DNA from: an uncultured Verrucomicrobiaceae bacterium
Lineage (GTDB): Bacteria > Verrucomicrobiota > Verrucomicrobiia > Verrucomicrobiales > Verrucomicrobiaceae
DNA length: 40,855 nucleotides
Assembly: GCA_937872615.1 (NCBI GenBank)
Contig: CALMTT010000132.1
Span: forward strand, 1-40,855
Reading direction: 5' to 3'
Of the stretch, positions 26,357-34,508 are shown in pieces. Positions within the stretch are counted from its first letter, which is position 1, and every line of letters begins with the position of its first letter. Position numbers and translations under genes: made by a program. The notes beneath the pieces are model-generated. The model had not been told where the DNA came from. It did no database searches and worked only from the letters and a program-made list of their open reading frames with translations.

Positions 26357-29300
26357 GACGTTGTGTTCTGGCAGGTAGCGGTTTGGTTGAGCCAGACCTC
26401 TGGGATGTGTTCCCACTGTCCTCGCGTGGCCACTGGGACCGGACGTCCGTGAAGCGTTGGAAGTCGGTTCTGGTCGTCCGCCGGGACAAGCACCCAGAGC
26501 GATCGCGGATTCTGGCCATCGAGGCAGATGGCTTCGCGGAGCTGCTCCAAAATCGGGATCTGGTTGAACCGGGCAAGCAGACCAATGTTCGTCAGAAGCA
26601 CCGGTCTGGTCTCAGCAGCTAATTGCGCCTTCAACTTGGGCATCACGTAACCCGCCACGAGCTGATTTAGCTTCTTCCAATCGGTGGAGGTCTCAGCGGC
26701 CTGGTCTGCCTCCAGGATCTTTTCCCACTTCACCTTCAACAAGTCGGCCTGGGCCTTCAGTTCGTTCAGCAGCAGGGTGTCGATGTCACAGACCGCCACC
26801 GGGAAATCCTGGCGAAGCCGTTCTTCGACGACGAGGTAGTTGGTCGTTGTCGAAACCAGAACGAGATAGCCCGCCGTTTGGATGGAGCGTTGGAGGCGGT
26901 CGGTAAACTGGTCCGCCGTCAATTGCTCCGCCGTGACGCCATTGTCTTCGGGATCGCCTGAGCTCCCCTTCGTGACGGTGGATGAACTCACCCCGGTCAC
27001 CCGATCCCGGCGTTCCGAGCGATAGGCACCCCGGCCATTCTCCGCGGTCGGATCCCACTTCAGTTTCGTATCGACCTTGTCGAGCAAGGTATCGAGCTCG
27101 GGGCGATTGGGCAGCGGAGCCGCCTCGGGATAACGGCTACTGACGCGTTGGCGAATGTCATCGACGGAAAGGTTACGCGTTCCGAGCAATGCACCCGCCG
27201 CCAACTGAATGGCGCGGCGCGGCTCCAATCCTCGTGGATAGACCTCCAATCGGGAGGAAAGTCCGGCAGTTTGCGACGCACTCACAGCCAGCTTGACCAG
27301 CCGTTCGTCGGAAAACGGTGATACACCCTGCGGAAGGCGAACGCGGCGTAGCGTCTCGACCACGCGGGCGGGTGGTGCGAGTGGATCTTGAAGCGCCAGC
27401 TCGTCGGCTTCCTTGCCTAGCCTGAATGCGTAGTCACCCAAGTCGTGGCTGATCGCGATCAACACTCGGTCCGTGCTCCGACATTCGACGAAGCGTGCCG
27501 TCTTCATCGAAAACTCGGTTTCGCAGGCCGTGCGCAGAACTGCGATGGCGATTTGAGTGCGTCTTGGTTCCGTCTCGGTGGACCCACGAGCAGCGAGCAG
27601 TGCATCTGCCAGCTCCCTATGGGTCATCGCTCCACCTGACGCCTGCAGGATATGGAAAATGGCCTCCCGAAGCCCGGTGATCGAAGGCGTGCGTGCCCAG
27701 CGCTCGCGGGCGCTGTTGATGACTTGGCCAATCCGTTGACGGGACAAACCGCTGTGTTTGGCGACTTCGGTCTGGCTCGGCCACCCCCTGAAGTCTTCTG
27801 GCCGGGGCAGCGTCCGCGGAACCTCGTTCAGGGAAGAACCACTCAACGAGGAAACCGTTGGGTCGGAACTTTCCGAGGGGAGTGCCTTCAGCCCTAGGAT
27901 CAAACGGAGAATATCGGCTTCGCCTGCACCAATCCGATTCAATGTGGAGACCAGATGATTGGCGACCCAATCGATGCTCGCAGATTCCGGCTCGTTGGGC
28001 GTGCTGTCCCGAGGTTCCGTTTCGGTGGCTTCCTGTTTGGGCTGGATGTCCGGAAAGCGAACGCGCAACTCGCGATGCAGATCGGTGATCTCGCGCTGCG
28101 TCTTCTTACCGACGCCAGAGAGCCGATTGAGTCGCCAGATCGAGCACAGCAAGAGATCTCGAACCGTGATGGCGTTGATCTTGTCGACCGCGTTGGCCGC
28201 CCGAGTGCTGAGACCGAGCTCGACCAACTGGGTGGAAAGCTGGGCCTTCTCTATCAGCGCAGCACGGGCGGCAGTGGTGATGAGGTCTCCGCCATGCGGC
28301 GTCTGGTCCAGTTCCGCAAAGACTGCCAGCCACGCGTCGCGCATTTGGCGAGCGTTGTCGAAGCGGTTTCGGAAATCGCGCCGCAGAGCACGTTGGAAGA
28401 ACTCGACCAACTGCTCTCGCAAGTCGGCACTAAATCGTTCCGGGAACAGATTGGCTTCGCAATCGAGCACTGCGGGGTCGCTCTTGCCGTCACCCCAGGC
28501 GGGAAGATCTCCGGTAGCCATCTCGTAGAGCGTCATGGCGACAGCGAAACGCTCGGCTTGGAGATCCCAGCGTAACGGTTTCCGCAGTCGGATGAAGGGG
28601 TCGAGGTAGGCGGTCGTTCCGCACCGGATGTTCTCCGCGGAGATGTGGGAGAGGGAGAAGTCGAAGAGTGCGAGATGTTGTTCGGACTGCTTGCCACGCT
28701 GCCGAATCCCGATGTTCTCCGGCTTTATGTCGCGGTGCGCCACACCCATACGCTCCAACTCCACGACGGCATCGAGAAGATCCGTGCCAAAACGCTGAAG
28801 AAAGTCGATGTGCAGGCGACCTTCCTTTCGGAGCCGACGGGAGAGGGTTTCTTCTCCTGCACGCTCCATCAGTATGCCCGACAGCCCATTGAAGTCGCGC
28901 AGTTCAAGAGCCTTCACAATGCCCGGATGATCCAGCTGCTTCAGAGTTGCGAATTCGGACCTAAGCCGGTCGTTGTTGTCCGGCTTATTGGCTAGTTTCA
29001 AAACAGCCTGGGACTCACCATGACAAACGAGAAACGCAACCGCTGTCGAACCTTGGCCGAGACGTTCTATGACCTGAAGTCCTCCAGGTAGACGGTCGCC
29101 CGCTTTCGCCTCGATTGGATTCAGCCGAGCCTCGGCGTCTGGCGTGGTCAGCTCATTCTCCACCAGGTTGAGCTGATGAAGGAACTCCGGGACATCGTCG
29201 TAGCGGGCTAGGACATCCGGGTGAGTGCTGAATCGGATTAGATCACGGAGTTCGTCACCCGCAGCGTCCATGACGCTCCCGATATCCAATCCGCCTTCAG

Positions 29301-30627
29301 TCGTGACCCGCTGGGTCATCTCCAACGGAGTCGGTGCGGGCGTTTGTCCTGTGAAGAGGTAGTAAGCCAGCGCCCCAAGGCTGAAGACATCCTGGCTCAA
29401 GGCATCGCAGAACGGGTCGCGCTGAGCTTCAGGAGAGAGGTAGACAGCGGACGAATCCTCCACCAACTGTTCGGCGTGGAGGGTTCCCGTAACGCGGGTT
29501 CCCCCCGTGGTGGTGGTGGCACTCGACCGACGAGCGAGTTGCCAGTTCAGGATTTGGAGCTGCGGAACGGGGGCCTCTGGATTCAGCACCAGTATGCTTT
29601 GAGGACTGAGTGCCCGGTGAACCAAACGCCGCTGATGGGCAAACTGAAGGGCTTCACCGACTTGCCGGACGTATTCAAGCCGGGTGGTGACCGTCAACCG
29701 ATCGGCCCGCTGCGCCATGTAGTGGTCGAGGCGTTGGGCACCCGTCGGAATACGGAACACCAATGCTGGCCCCAGCTCGTGCTGGGTAAAGGTCTCCGCG
29801 AGGACGATCCCTGGGTGGAGAAGGTCTTGAAGCGAGATGAACTCCTTTTCCGCGGCCCGTTGGAGAGTGGTGCGTTCCTCGGCAGGAAGATGCGGGGCAA
29901 TCGGGTATAGCCGGACAATCCGTCGCGTCTCAGGCAAATTAACGTGGGCTGCAATCCAATCCTGAAAGAGGCCGACCGGGCTTTCGTTGAAGATTTCTTT
30001 TAGCTCGAAGTCAGCGACCCGTCGCGACCTCTGAGTCTGTCGGATTCCTGCCTCTTCCAGGGCTCGAATAACGGCACGCGCCGTTGGTTTATCCAGTCGA
30101 TGGGAATTATTGCGCTCCTGCCCGAGACCATTTCGGTTGATAAGGGCCTGGAGTATTCCGGGTGATTTTTCGGAATCGCGGAGAAAGGCGTTCGTTCGCC
30201 CGGGCCCAGTTAAGCGGTTCTGGAGATCCGTGGCAGAGCAAAAGACAACGGCTTCGAGATAGGGTATCGACGTTTTGGCCGCCGCCTTCTGCCGCCGTAA
30301 GAGGGAAACCAGCTTGCGAGCCTTACGATTGGCTAGGAACAGCGGGTTATCGTAGGTGAATCGTTGGCCGCCTACCGTCCAGGTCCATGTGTGCGCGTCA
30401 CCATTGAGAATCCCCGGACGGCTCTTAATCTCGATGAGGAAGAAACCCATTGGGGTTAACACCAATGCATCTACCTCGTTGATCGTGCCGTCATCCGCCA
30501 AGAATTCGAAGTTCGACCAGGCCAAGTAAGGGTCGTGGTCTGGTAGGCCCGCTCGCAGATAATCCAAGGCTTCTGATTCCCAAGCGGATTGGGAGGGCGT
30601 AATGGACTTCCATCGTTGCGGCGACAT
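26353..30627 (-). CDS. pglW: BREX type 2 serine/threonine kinase PglW
   Basis: The product is 1424 residues and the first gene of the operon. Residues 15-130 are a NERD nuclease-like domain (INEVDALVLTPMGFFLIEIK with D53, E66, K68). About 262-490 is a kinase fold in which the HRD motif reads HRA (337-339), so probably a pseudokinase. About 515-760 is a second kinase with a glycine loop GQGS (524-527), lysine K544, HRD at 631-633, IKPEN, and DFS (656-658) in place of DFG. The C-terminal third contains helix-hairpin-helix-like (INAITVRDLLLCSIWRLNRL) and HTH-like (SGLSRQRIGQVINSARERW) segments. PglW is thought to phosphorylate other Pgl components. It ends overlapped with pglX (ATGA). Confidence 0.94.
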   Translation of the reverse strand: MSPQRWKSITPSQSAWESEALDYLRAGLPDHDPYLAWSNFEFLADDGTINEVDALVLTPMGFFLIEIKSRPGILNGDAHTWTWTVGGQRFTYDNPLFLANRKARKLVSLLRRQKAAAKTSIPYLEAVVFCSATDLQNRLTGPGRTNAFLRDSEKSPGILQALINRNGLGQERNNSHRLDKPTARAVIRALEEAGIRQTQRSRRVADFELKEIFNESPVGLFQDWIAAHVNLPETRRIVRLYPIAPHLPAEERTTLQRAAEKEFISLQDLLHPGIVLAETFTQHELGPALVFRIPTGAQRLDHYMAQRADRLTVTTRLEYVRQVGEALQFAHQRRLVHRALSPQSILVLNPEAPVPQLQILNWQLARRSSATTTTGGTRVTGTLHAEQLVEDSSAVYLSPEAQRDPFCDALSQDVFSLGALAYYLFTGQTPAPTPLEMTQRVTTEGGLDIGSVMDAAGDELRDLIRFSTHPDVLARYDDVPEFLHQLNLVENELTTPDAEARLNPIEAKAGDRLPGGLQVIERLGQGSTAVAFLVCHGESQAVLKLANKPDNNDRLRSEFATLKQLDHPGIVKALELRDFNGLSGILMERAGEETLSRRLRKEGRLHIDFLQRFGTDLLDAVVELERMGVAHRDIKPENIGIRQRGKQSEQHLALFDFSLSHISAENIRCGTTAYLDPFIRLRKPLRWDLQAERFAVAMTLYEMATGDLPAWGDGKSDPAVLDCEANLFPERFSADLREQLVEFFQRALRRDFRNRFDNARQMRDAWLAVFAELDQTPHGGDLITTAARAALIEKAQLSTQLVELGLSTRAANAVDKINAITVRDLLLCSIWRLNRLSGVGKKTQREITDLHRELRVRFPDIQPKQEATETEPRDSTPNEPESASIDWVANHLVSTLNRIGAGEADILRLILGLKALPSESSDPTVSSLSGSSLNEVPRTLPRPEDFRGWPSQTEVAKHSGLSRQRIGQVINSARERWARTPSITGLREAIFHILQASGGAMTHRELADALLAARGSTETEPRRTQIAIAVLRTACETEFSMKTARFVECRSTDRVLIAISHDLGDYAFRLGKEADELALQDPLAPPARVVETLRRVRLPQGVSPFSDERLVKLAVSASQTAGLSSRLEVYPRGLEPRRAIQLAAGALLGTRNLSVDDIRQRVSSRYPEAAPLPNRPELDTLLDKVDTKLKWDPTAENGRGAYRSERRDRVTGVSSSTVTKGSSGDPEDNGVTAEQLTADQFTDRLQRSIQTAGYLVLVSTTTNYLVVEERLRQDFPVAVCDIDTLLLNELKAQADLLKVKWEKILEADQAAETSTDWKKLNQLVAGYVMPKLKAQLAAETRPVLLTNIGLLARFNQIPILEQLREAICLDGQNPRSLWVLVPADDQNRLPTLHGRPVPVATRGQWEHIPEVWLNQTATCQNTTS

Positions 30628-31046
30628 CAGTGGGTGGCGACTATTTGCTCGCGGGTGTTACATTTGAGCCTGTTTGTTCCCAAAAACGCGAGGCGTGGTC
30701 CCATAGCCACGTGGCCCTTGGAACCATGGTGGGTTTAAGATCATCGCTTGGCAGTCGGTTAATAGTGTCAATCAGCTCCATTCAGCATCAAAATCAAGGC
30801 CATCCACCAAGCAGAAGACGACACACGTCTTGCTCGATTTTCTGCCCAATACCAAACCGCGAGCCTCCAAGCTTGGAATCCAAAATAAAGCCGGGATTCC
30901 TGGCATCCCCCAGTTGACGGCCGCAGATCAATTTATCCTTAGCAAGGACCTCTGGAATGAAAAGGATAAACTACGTCAAAACAGCAACTTCCGCACAATA
31001 TCCGAACTCGTTGTCGACTATCGATGTCGGTGAGCAGCCTGGTGCA
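30628..31046. other. BREX operon upstream region
   Basis: About 420 bases that should hold the pglW promoter; a TTGACA-like hexamer on the minus strand lies at 30767-30772, but no convincing -10 was found at the right distance. A plus-strand frame is open from about 30707 to 31033 with a fairly protein-like composition (for example LTAADQFILSKDLWNEKDKL), but it has no ATG and no recognisable domain, so it is left as a possible gene remnant. Confidence 0.35.
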
Positions 31047-31550
31047 TCATCGACTTGGAATCGTCCTCAAATGAGCGATGTAGGTTTCGGGCAAACCTGA
31101 ACCGATGGCCCCTTCGATGATTTGGTGCAAATACCTTGCACTGGGTGGAAGAAACTCGGCTTGTTTGGTTGCGAAGTAGGTCCACGCCTTTACTGATGAT
31201 TTAGGCTCATCCATAGGCTGAATGTCTATTGCGCGGCGGTTGTAGCTGTTCAAGTGCGCGGCTCGAGCTTCGGAATAACCCTCATATCCATCGAGGTTTT
31301 CCAGGTCCTTCCGGATCAACGTATAAATCACACCGTAAACCTCAGTGTGATTCGATTCTACTATGTCAGCTACTCCGCCTTCCCACTGGCGGGAATATCT
31401 GGTGAAAGCCAATTTGTAGCCGGGGAGTTTGGCTATGCCGACGAATGACGCCGAACTGCAACGCTCGCGCATTTGCTTGAATTGCATGTTCGAGCCGTAG
31501 GCGAAATAGCGATAGACTGTTGGAGTAGCCGCCTCCGAGTGTTTGTTCAT
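31047..31550 (-). CDS. Gamma-glutamylcyclotransferase-like (AIG2/GGCT) protein
   Basis: The start is ATG 31550 (MNKHSEAATPTVYRYFAYGS), which overlaps the stop of the upstream gene in an ATGA; 167 residues. The phrase YRYFAYGSNM is the substrate-binding loop of the gamma-glutamylcyclotransferase fold, and DLENLDGYEGYS further on fits the family's region around the catalytic glutamate. Such enzymes release 5-oxoproline from gamma-glutamyl amines or peptides. Located between the BREX operon and a gene of unknown function to which it is translationally coupled, it may take part in a two-gene module; GGCT-like proteins also occur in toxin/defence contexts, but nothing here proves that. Confidence 0.82.
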   Translation of the reverse strand: MNKHSEAATPTVYRYFAYGSNMQFKQMRERCSSASFVGIAKLPGYKLAFTRYSRQWEGGVADIVESNHTEVYGVIYTLIRKDLENLDGYEGYSEARAAHLNSYNRRAIDIQPMDEPKSSVKAWTYFATKQAEFLPPSARYLHQIIEGAIGSGLPETYIAHLRTIPSR

Positions 31551-32317
31551 GCGTGGATTACCCACTTATACCAACGGAGCATCCCAAGTTCCTTGGCCCA
31601 TGCGTTTACCAGGGCGCAGTCGTTTGCGGGATTGTCAATGTGGGCGTCGGAGATCGCTATGAGCTTCCGAGCAGGCTCAAGAAAAGGGGTTGCTGCGTAT
31701 GGCTGGAGGATCTCGGGTTCACTGAGGATTTCCGCCCAGAATATGGCAAAGGCGGCGTTAAGTGTGTGATTGAGCTCCAGGTTGCGTGCGGGAACGGTTT
31801 GGGTGACTTCGGGCCTGAAGATTGCCGCGTTGTCCCATAGCTGCCGAATCGCCGCCTTCTTCTGGAGTTCGATGAGTTCCGGGGCAGTGTCTCGAATCCA
31901 ACGATCGATGCGGAATCCAATCGGATAGGAACGCAGTTGCCGAAGGTGCGAATTGAAGATGAAGGTCGACAATTGTTGCATCGCATCGGCCGGAACACCT
32001 CGCTTGCCGTGCATCGCCTGAACCTCCCTCAGCACCTCAGCTTCTCCCTGAGCGGTCGACACGAGGTCAAATCGCTCGGCGGGCTTGTTCTTGAACAGGC
32101 GGAGAATGAAGTAACATTGGTAGCAAATGAGATAGTCGGGTTGTTCGATACTATCGGGACGGTAGAGCACCACGTGCGAAGTCCTTCCGTCCCTGGCCAT
32201 GCGGACCTCAGCAAGGTGGGAGCCCGGCAGATCGGGATCAGCGTGGACTTCCACCGGGATGCCACTGACCGCTTCCACCTTCCGTATCACGTCGACTGTA
32301 TAAGACAGCAAACTCAA
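31547..32317 (-). CDS. Unknown protein coupled to the GGCT-like gene
   Basis: I do not recognise this 256-residue protein. It contains an N-terminal mixed part (HVVLYRPDSIEQPDYLICYQ), a central helical part (FIFNSHLRQLRSYPIGFRID, then RWIRDTAPELIELQKKAA) and ends in NPANDCALVNAWAKELGMLR. No membrane segment or HExxH motif is seen. The start is a TTG at 32317 without a clear ribosome site; in the same frame, nine codons upstream, is a TGA, and beyond that the sequence still reads protein-like up to the edge of the MITE-like element at 32372. The gene may therefore have lost its original 5' end. It overlaps the next gene by ATGA, suggesting joint function. Confidence 0.6.
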   Translation of the reverse strand: MSLLSYTVDVIRKVEAVSGIPVEVHADPDLPGSHLAEVRMARDGRTSHVVLYRPDSIEQPDYLICYQCYFILRLFKNKPAERFDLVSTAQGEAEVLREVQAMHGKRGVPADAMQQLSTFIFNSHLRQLRSYPIGFRIDRWIRDTAPELIELQKKAAIRQLWDNAAIFRPEVTQTVPARNLELNHTLNAAFAIFWAEILSEPEILQPYAATPFLEPARKLIAISDAHIDNPANDCALVNAWAKELGMLRWYKWVIHA

Positions 32318-32371
32318 GATGGGTCGACCGTAACCAAGGATTCAGAAGATTTGCCAGTTTTCTCGGTGCTC

Positions 32372-32627
32372 TAGAGTGATTGCCCAAAATAATTTCCGAA
32401 TGGCGGAGGTGAATGAGGGTTCAGACGAGGCCTAGAACATAGTCTGAACGCTCAGGCACCCTGTGGCGGATGGATCGTGTTCGAAGTGAGGGTTTTGGAA
32501 GGATCTCAAGGCCATGACATTGTTGCTCGCCTTGCACAGCCCGCTGCGGGGATGCGCTGCGGCTCGCGCCTCGTCCTGGCCAGATCTCCTTCCACCATTC
32601 GGGAAATTATTTTGGGCAATCGCTCTA
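32372..32627. mobile_element. MITE-like element with TA borders
   Basis: A 256-base segment bounded by inverted repeats of about 37 bases: left arm 32372-32408, right arm 32591-32627. Both begin TAGAG(T/C)GATTGCCC when read inward and continue with AAAATAATTTCC; they differ by two substitutions and a one-base gap. A weaker match (GACGAGGC) continues further inside. The outermost TA on each side fits the target duplication of IS630/Tc1-mariner transposons, so this looks like a non-autonomous element moved by such a transposase. There is no transposase gene inside. Confidence 0.7.
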
Positions 32628-32676
32628 AATGAACGGGATGGATCCTGTCGTCCCCTTGGTTTAAGGTCCGCTAACG

Positions 32677-33171
32677 ATGAGTGGCCAGTTTGTCATCTAC
32701 CAATTTAGCAGGAGCAAGGTTGAGCGAGGCGATTTCGGCCACTTCCTGGGCATCTATGGTCGGGATCGTCTGCCGCAGGGGAGACGGCTTCGGGATATGC
32801 AGGGGAGCATGGTTTTTGTGATCGAAGGTTACGACCAAGATGAGAGGGAGATCCACTCCATTCCTGAGGTTCGAAAGTTTTACCGCGCTTTTCACCAAGC
32901 CTGGCCGTATTGGCTCTACTTTTGCACTCTGGAGGAAGATGCGATGAAGATGATGGTTCTGTGCTGCCTGAACTCGTTCACCATGGTCAAGGTGGATGGA
33001 TGTTCGGACTGCCAATTTCACTATGAGCCCAAGGAACTGATCGACTTTCTCAAACAAGGGTTCCCTCATATGAACCAAATCTGTGACCGAGCCGGGGTGT
33101 TTCCCGACCGTGTCGCCGAACGAACAAGGGCCATCATGCAGTATTTCGGCTTGCAAGCTGGGGGAGAGTAG
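32677..33171 (+). CDS. Hypothetical protein
   Basis: The product is 164 residues, soluble, with no family I can name. Visible phrases are RDRLPQGRRLRDMQGSMVFV, IEGYDQDEREIHSIPEVRKF and an aromatic stretch HQAWPYWLYFCTLEEDAMKM. AAGG lies about nine bases before ATG 32677. The gene begins 50 bases after the MITE-like element and is followed after 23 bases by the helicase-associated-repeat gene, so the two are probably co-transcribed. It could be one of the many conserved unknowns of conjugative elements, which often act in replication or single-strand DNA handling, but nothing in the sequence shows this. Confidence 0.65.
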   Translation: MSGQFVIYQFSRSKVERGDFGHFLGIYGRDRLPQGRRLRDMQGSMVFVIEGYDQDEREIHSIPEVRKFYRAFHQAWPYWLYFCTLEEDAMKMMVLCCLNSFTMVKVDGCSDCQFHYEPKELIDFLKQGFPHMNQICDRAGVFPDRVAERTRAIMQYFGLQAGGE

Positions 33172-33194
33172 AGGCATTACGGGTTTCAGTTCTG

Positions 33195-34508
33195 ATGAGC
33201 CCCGTGGGACAACAATTAGATTGGGAGGATCAGTTTCGGAGACTGGAAGCATTCCAGCGGCAATTTGGCCACTGTCGCGTTCCCAAGCACAGTTCCGAGC
33301 TTCAACCACTCCTTCGCTGGATGGCTGATCAAGTGAGTGGTCACTGGAGCTTATCTCTGGAGCAAGTTCGGCGGCTTTACGACCTTGGATTTCCTTTCCC
33401 TACCCACGACAGACACTGGCTGAGACGGTATTTTGAACTGGTCGAATTTCGGCAGGCTCATGGGCATTGTGCTGTTCCATGGAACTGGCCGCAAAATCCA
33501 ACCCTGAACACTTGGTGTGGAACCCAAAGGTGCGCTCGGCACAGAATGTCATCGCAGCGTCGGCGGCGGCTGGACGAAATTGGTTTTGTTTGGGACATGT
33601 TTGAACTCAAGTGGGAGAGATGTTTTGAGCGGCTCAAGGCTTTCTATGAAGCTCGCGGAAGGCTAAACGTTTCCCGCTCGGAGCATCGGCTGATTTTAGC
33701 CTGGGCTAGTCATCAGCGTACACGGCGAAATGATCTTACCGCCGAGCAGGTTCAGAAGCTGGATAAGCTCGGTTTCGATTGGGAGCCCTTCAACAATCTC
33801 TGGCGGGGTCACATTAAGGGGCTGAAGGCCTTCAAGAAGCGCTTTGGTCATTGCTACGTACCTCAATCATGGAACGAGCCCACATTTCTCGGTGGTTGGG
33901 TTCACGAAGTTCGCTGCAAACGAGAAAAGCTGTCGCCGGAGCGGATCGCCGAACTAGATCAGATAGGGTTCGCGTGGGATTTTCGAGAGTTCGCAGGCTT
34001 AGACGATAGGACCCATGCCGCGGTGGAACCTATTGCTTATACGGATGGACTTTGGATGAAGCGCTATGGGGAGCTCAAAGAATTCATAGCGACCCATGGC
34101 CATTGTCGCGTTCCGGCGAAGTGGCCACCCAATCCATCGCTGGCGACCTGGGTGGTCCGGCAACGAAGTTGGCGAGAGAAACTAGCACCCGAACGGCGTG
34201 AGAAACTGGACGCCCTTGGGTTTTGCTGGACACCCTTCGAAGAGCATAGTCTCGAGATGTTGGAGAAATTGTCAGCGTTTAAGCGGGAACATGGGCACTG
34301 CAACGTTCCCACTCGTTACCCCGTTGACCCATCTCTCTCGGACTGGGTTCAGCGTCAGCGAGAACGGTTTCATGGGCATCCCAAGCACACTCCGCTACCG
34401 GCGGAGCTTCGTGAGCGACTCGAGGAACTTGGGTTTGACTGGCGATTGAGGGATCGACCGCCTAGGAACGGCCCTGCAAACCAGCTTTCTGATCAGCCTC
34501 GAAATTAG
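33195..34508 (+). CDS. Six-repeat helicase-associated (HA) domain protein
   Basis: The product is 437 residues and made almost entirely of six helicase-associated domain repeats of 60 to 70 residues. Each has the pattern W...F..L..F....GHC.VP......P.L..W...QR......L...R...L..LGF.W; for example LKAFKKRFGHCYVPQSWN and LKEFIATHGHCRVPAKWP. In other bacteria these repeats follow superfamily 2 helicase domains and probably bind nucleic acid; here no helicase is attached. A wide basic composition fits DNA or RNA binding. The last 47 bases overlap, tail to tail, the end of the ten-repeat HTH gene on the other strand. The function is unknown. Confidence 0.85.
   Translation: MSPVGQQLDWEDQFRRLEAFQRQFGHCRVPKHSSELQPLLRWMADQVSGHWSLSLEQVRRLYDLGFPFPTHDRHWLRRYFELVEFRQAHGHCAVPWNWPQNPTLNTWCGTQRCARHRMSSQRRRRLDEIGFVWDMFELKWERCFERLKAFYEARGRLNVSRSEHRLILAWASHQRTRRNDLTAEQVQKLDKLGFDWEPFNNLWRGHIKGLKAFKKRFGHCYVPQSWNEPTFLGGWVHEVRCKREKLSPERIAELDQIGFAWDFREFAGLDDRTHAAVEPIAYTDGLWMKRYGELKEFIATHGHCRVPAKWPPNPSLATWVVRQRSWREKLAPERREKLDALGFCWTPFEEHSLEMLEKLSAFKREHGHCNVPTRYPVDPSLSDWVQRQRERFHGHPKHTPLPAELRERLEELGFDWRLRDRPPRNGPANQLSDQPRN

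Noticed and set aside
25163..26452. A 429-codon plus-strand frame opposite pglX
   Set aside because: It mirrors the well-supported methyltransferase gene; its composition (many R, V, E) is that of an antisense shadow.
30707..31033. An open plus-strand frame upstream of pglW
   Set aside because: Protein-like composition, but no ATG, no ribosome site and no recognisable domain; kept only as a possible remnant.
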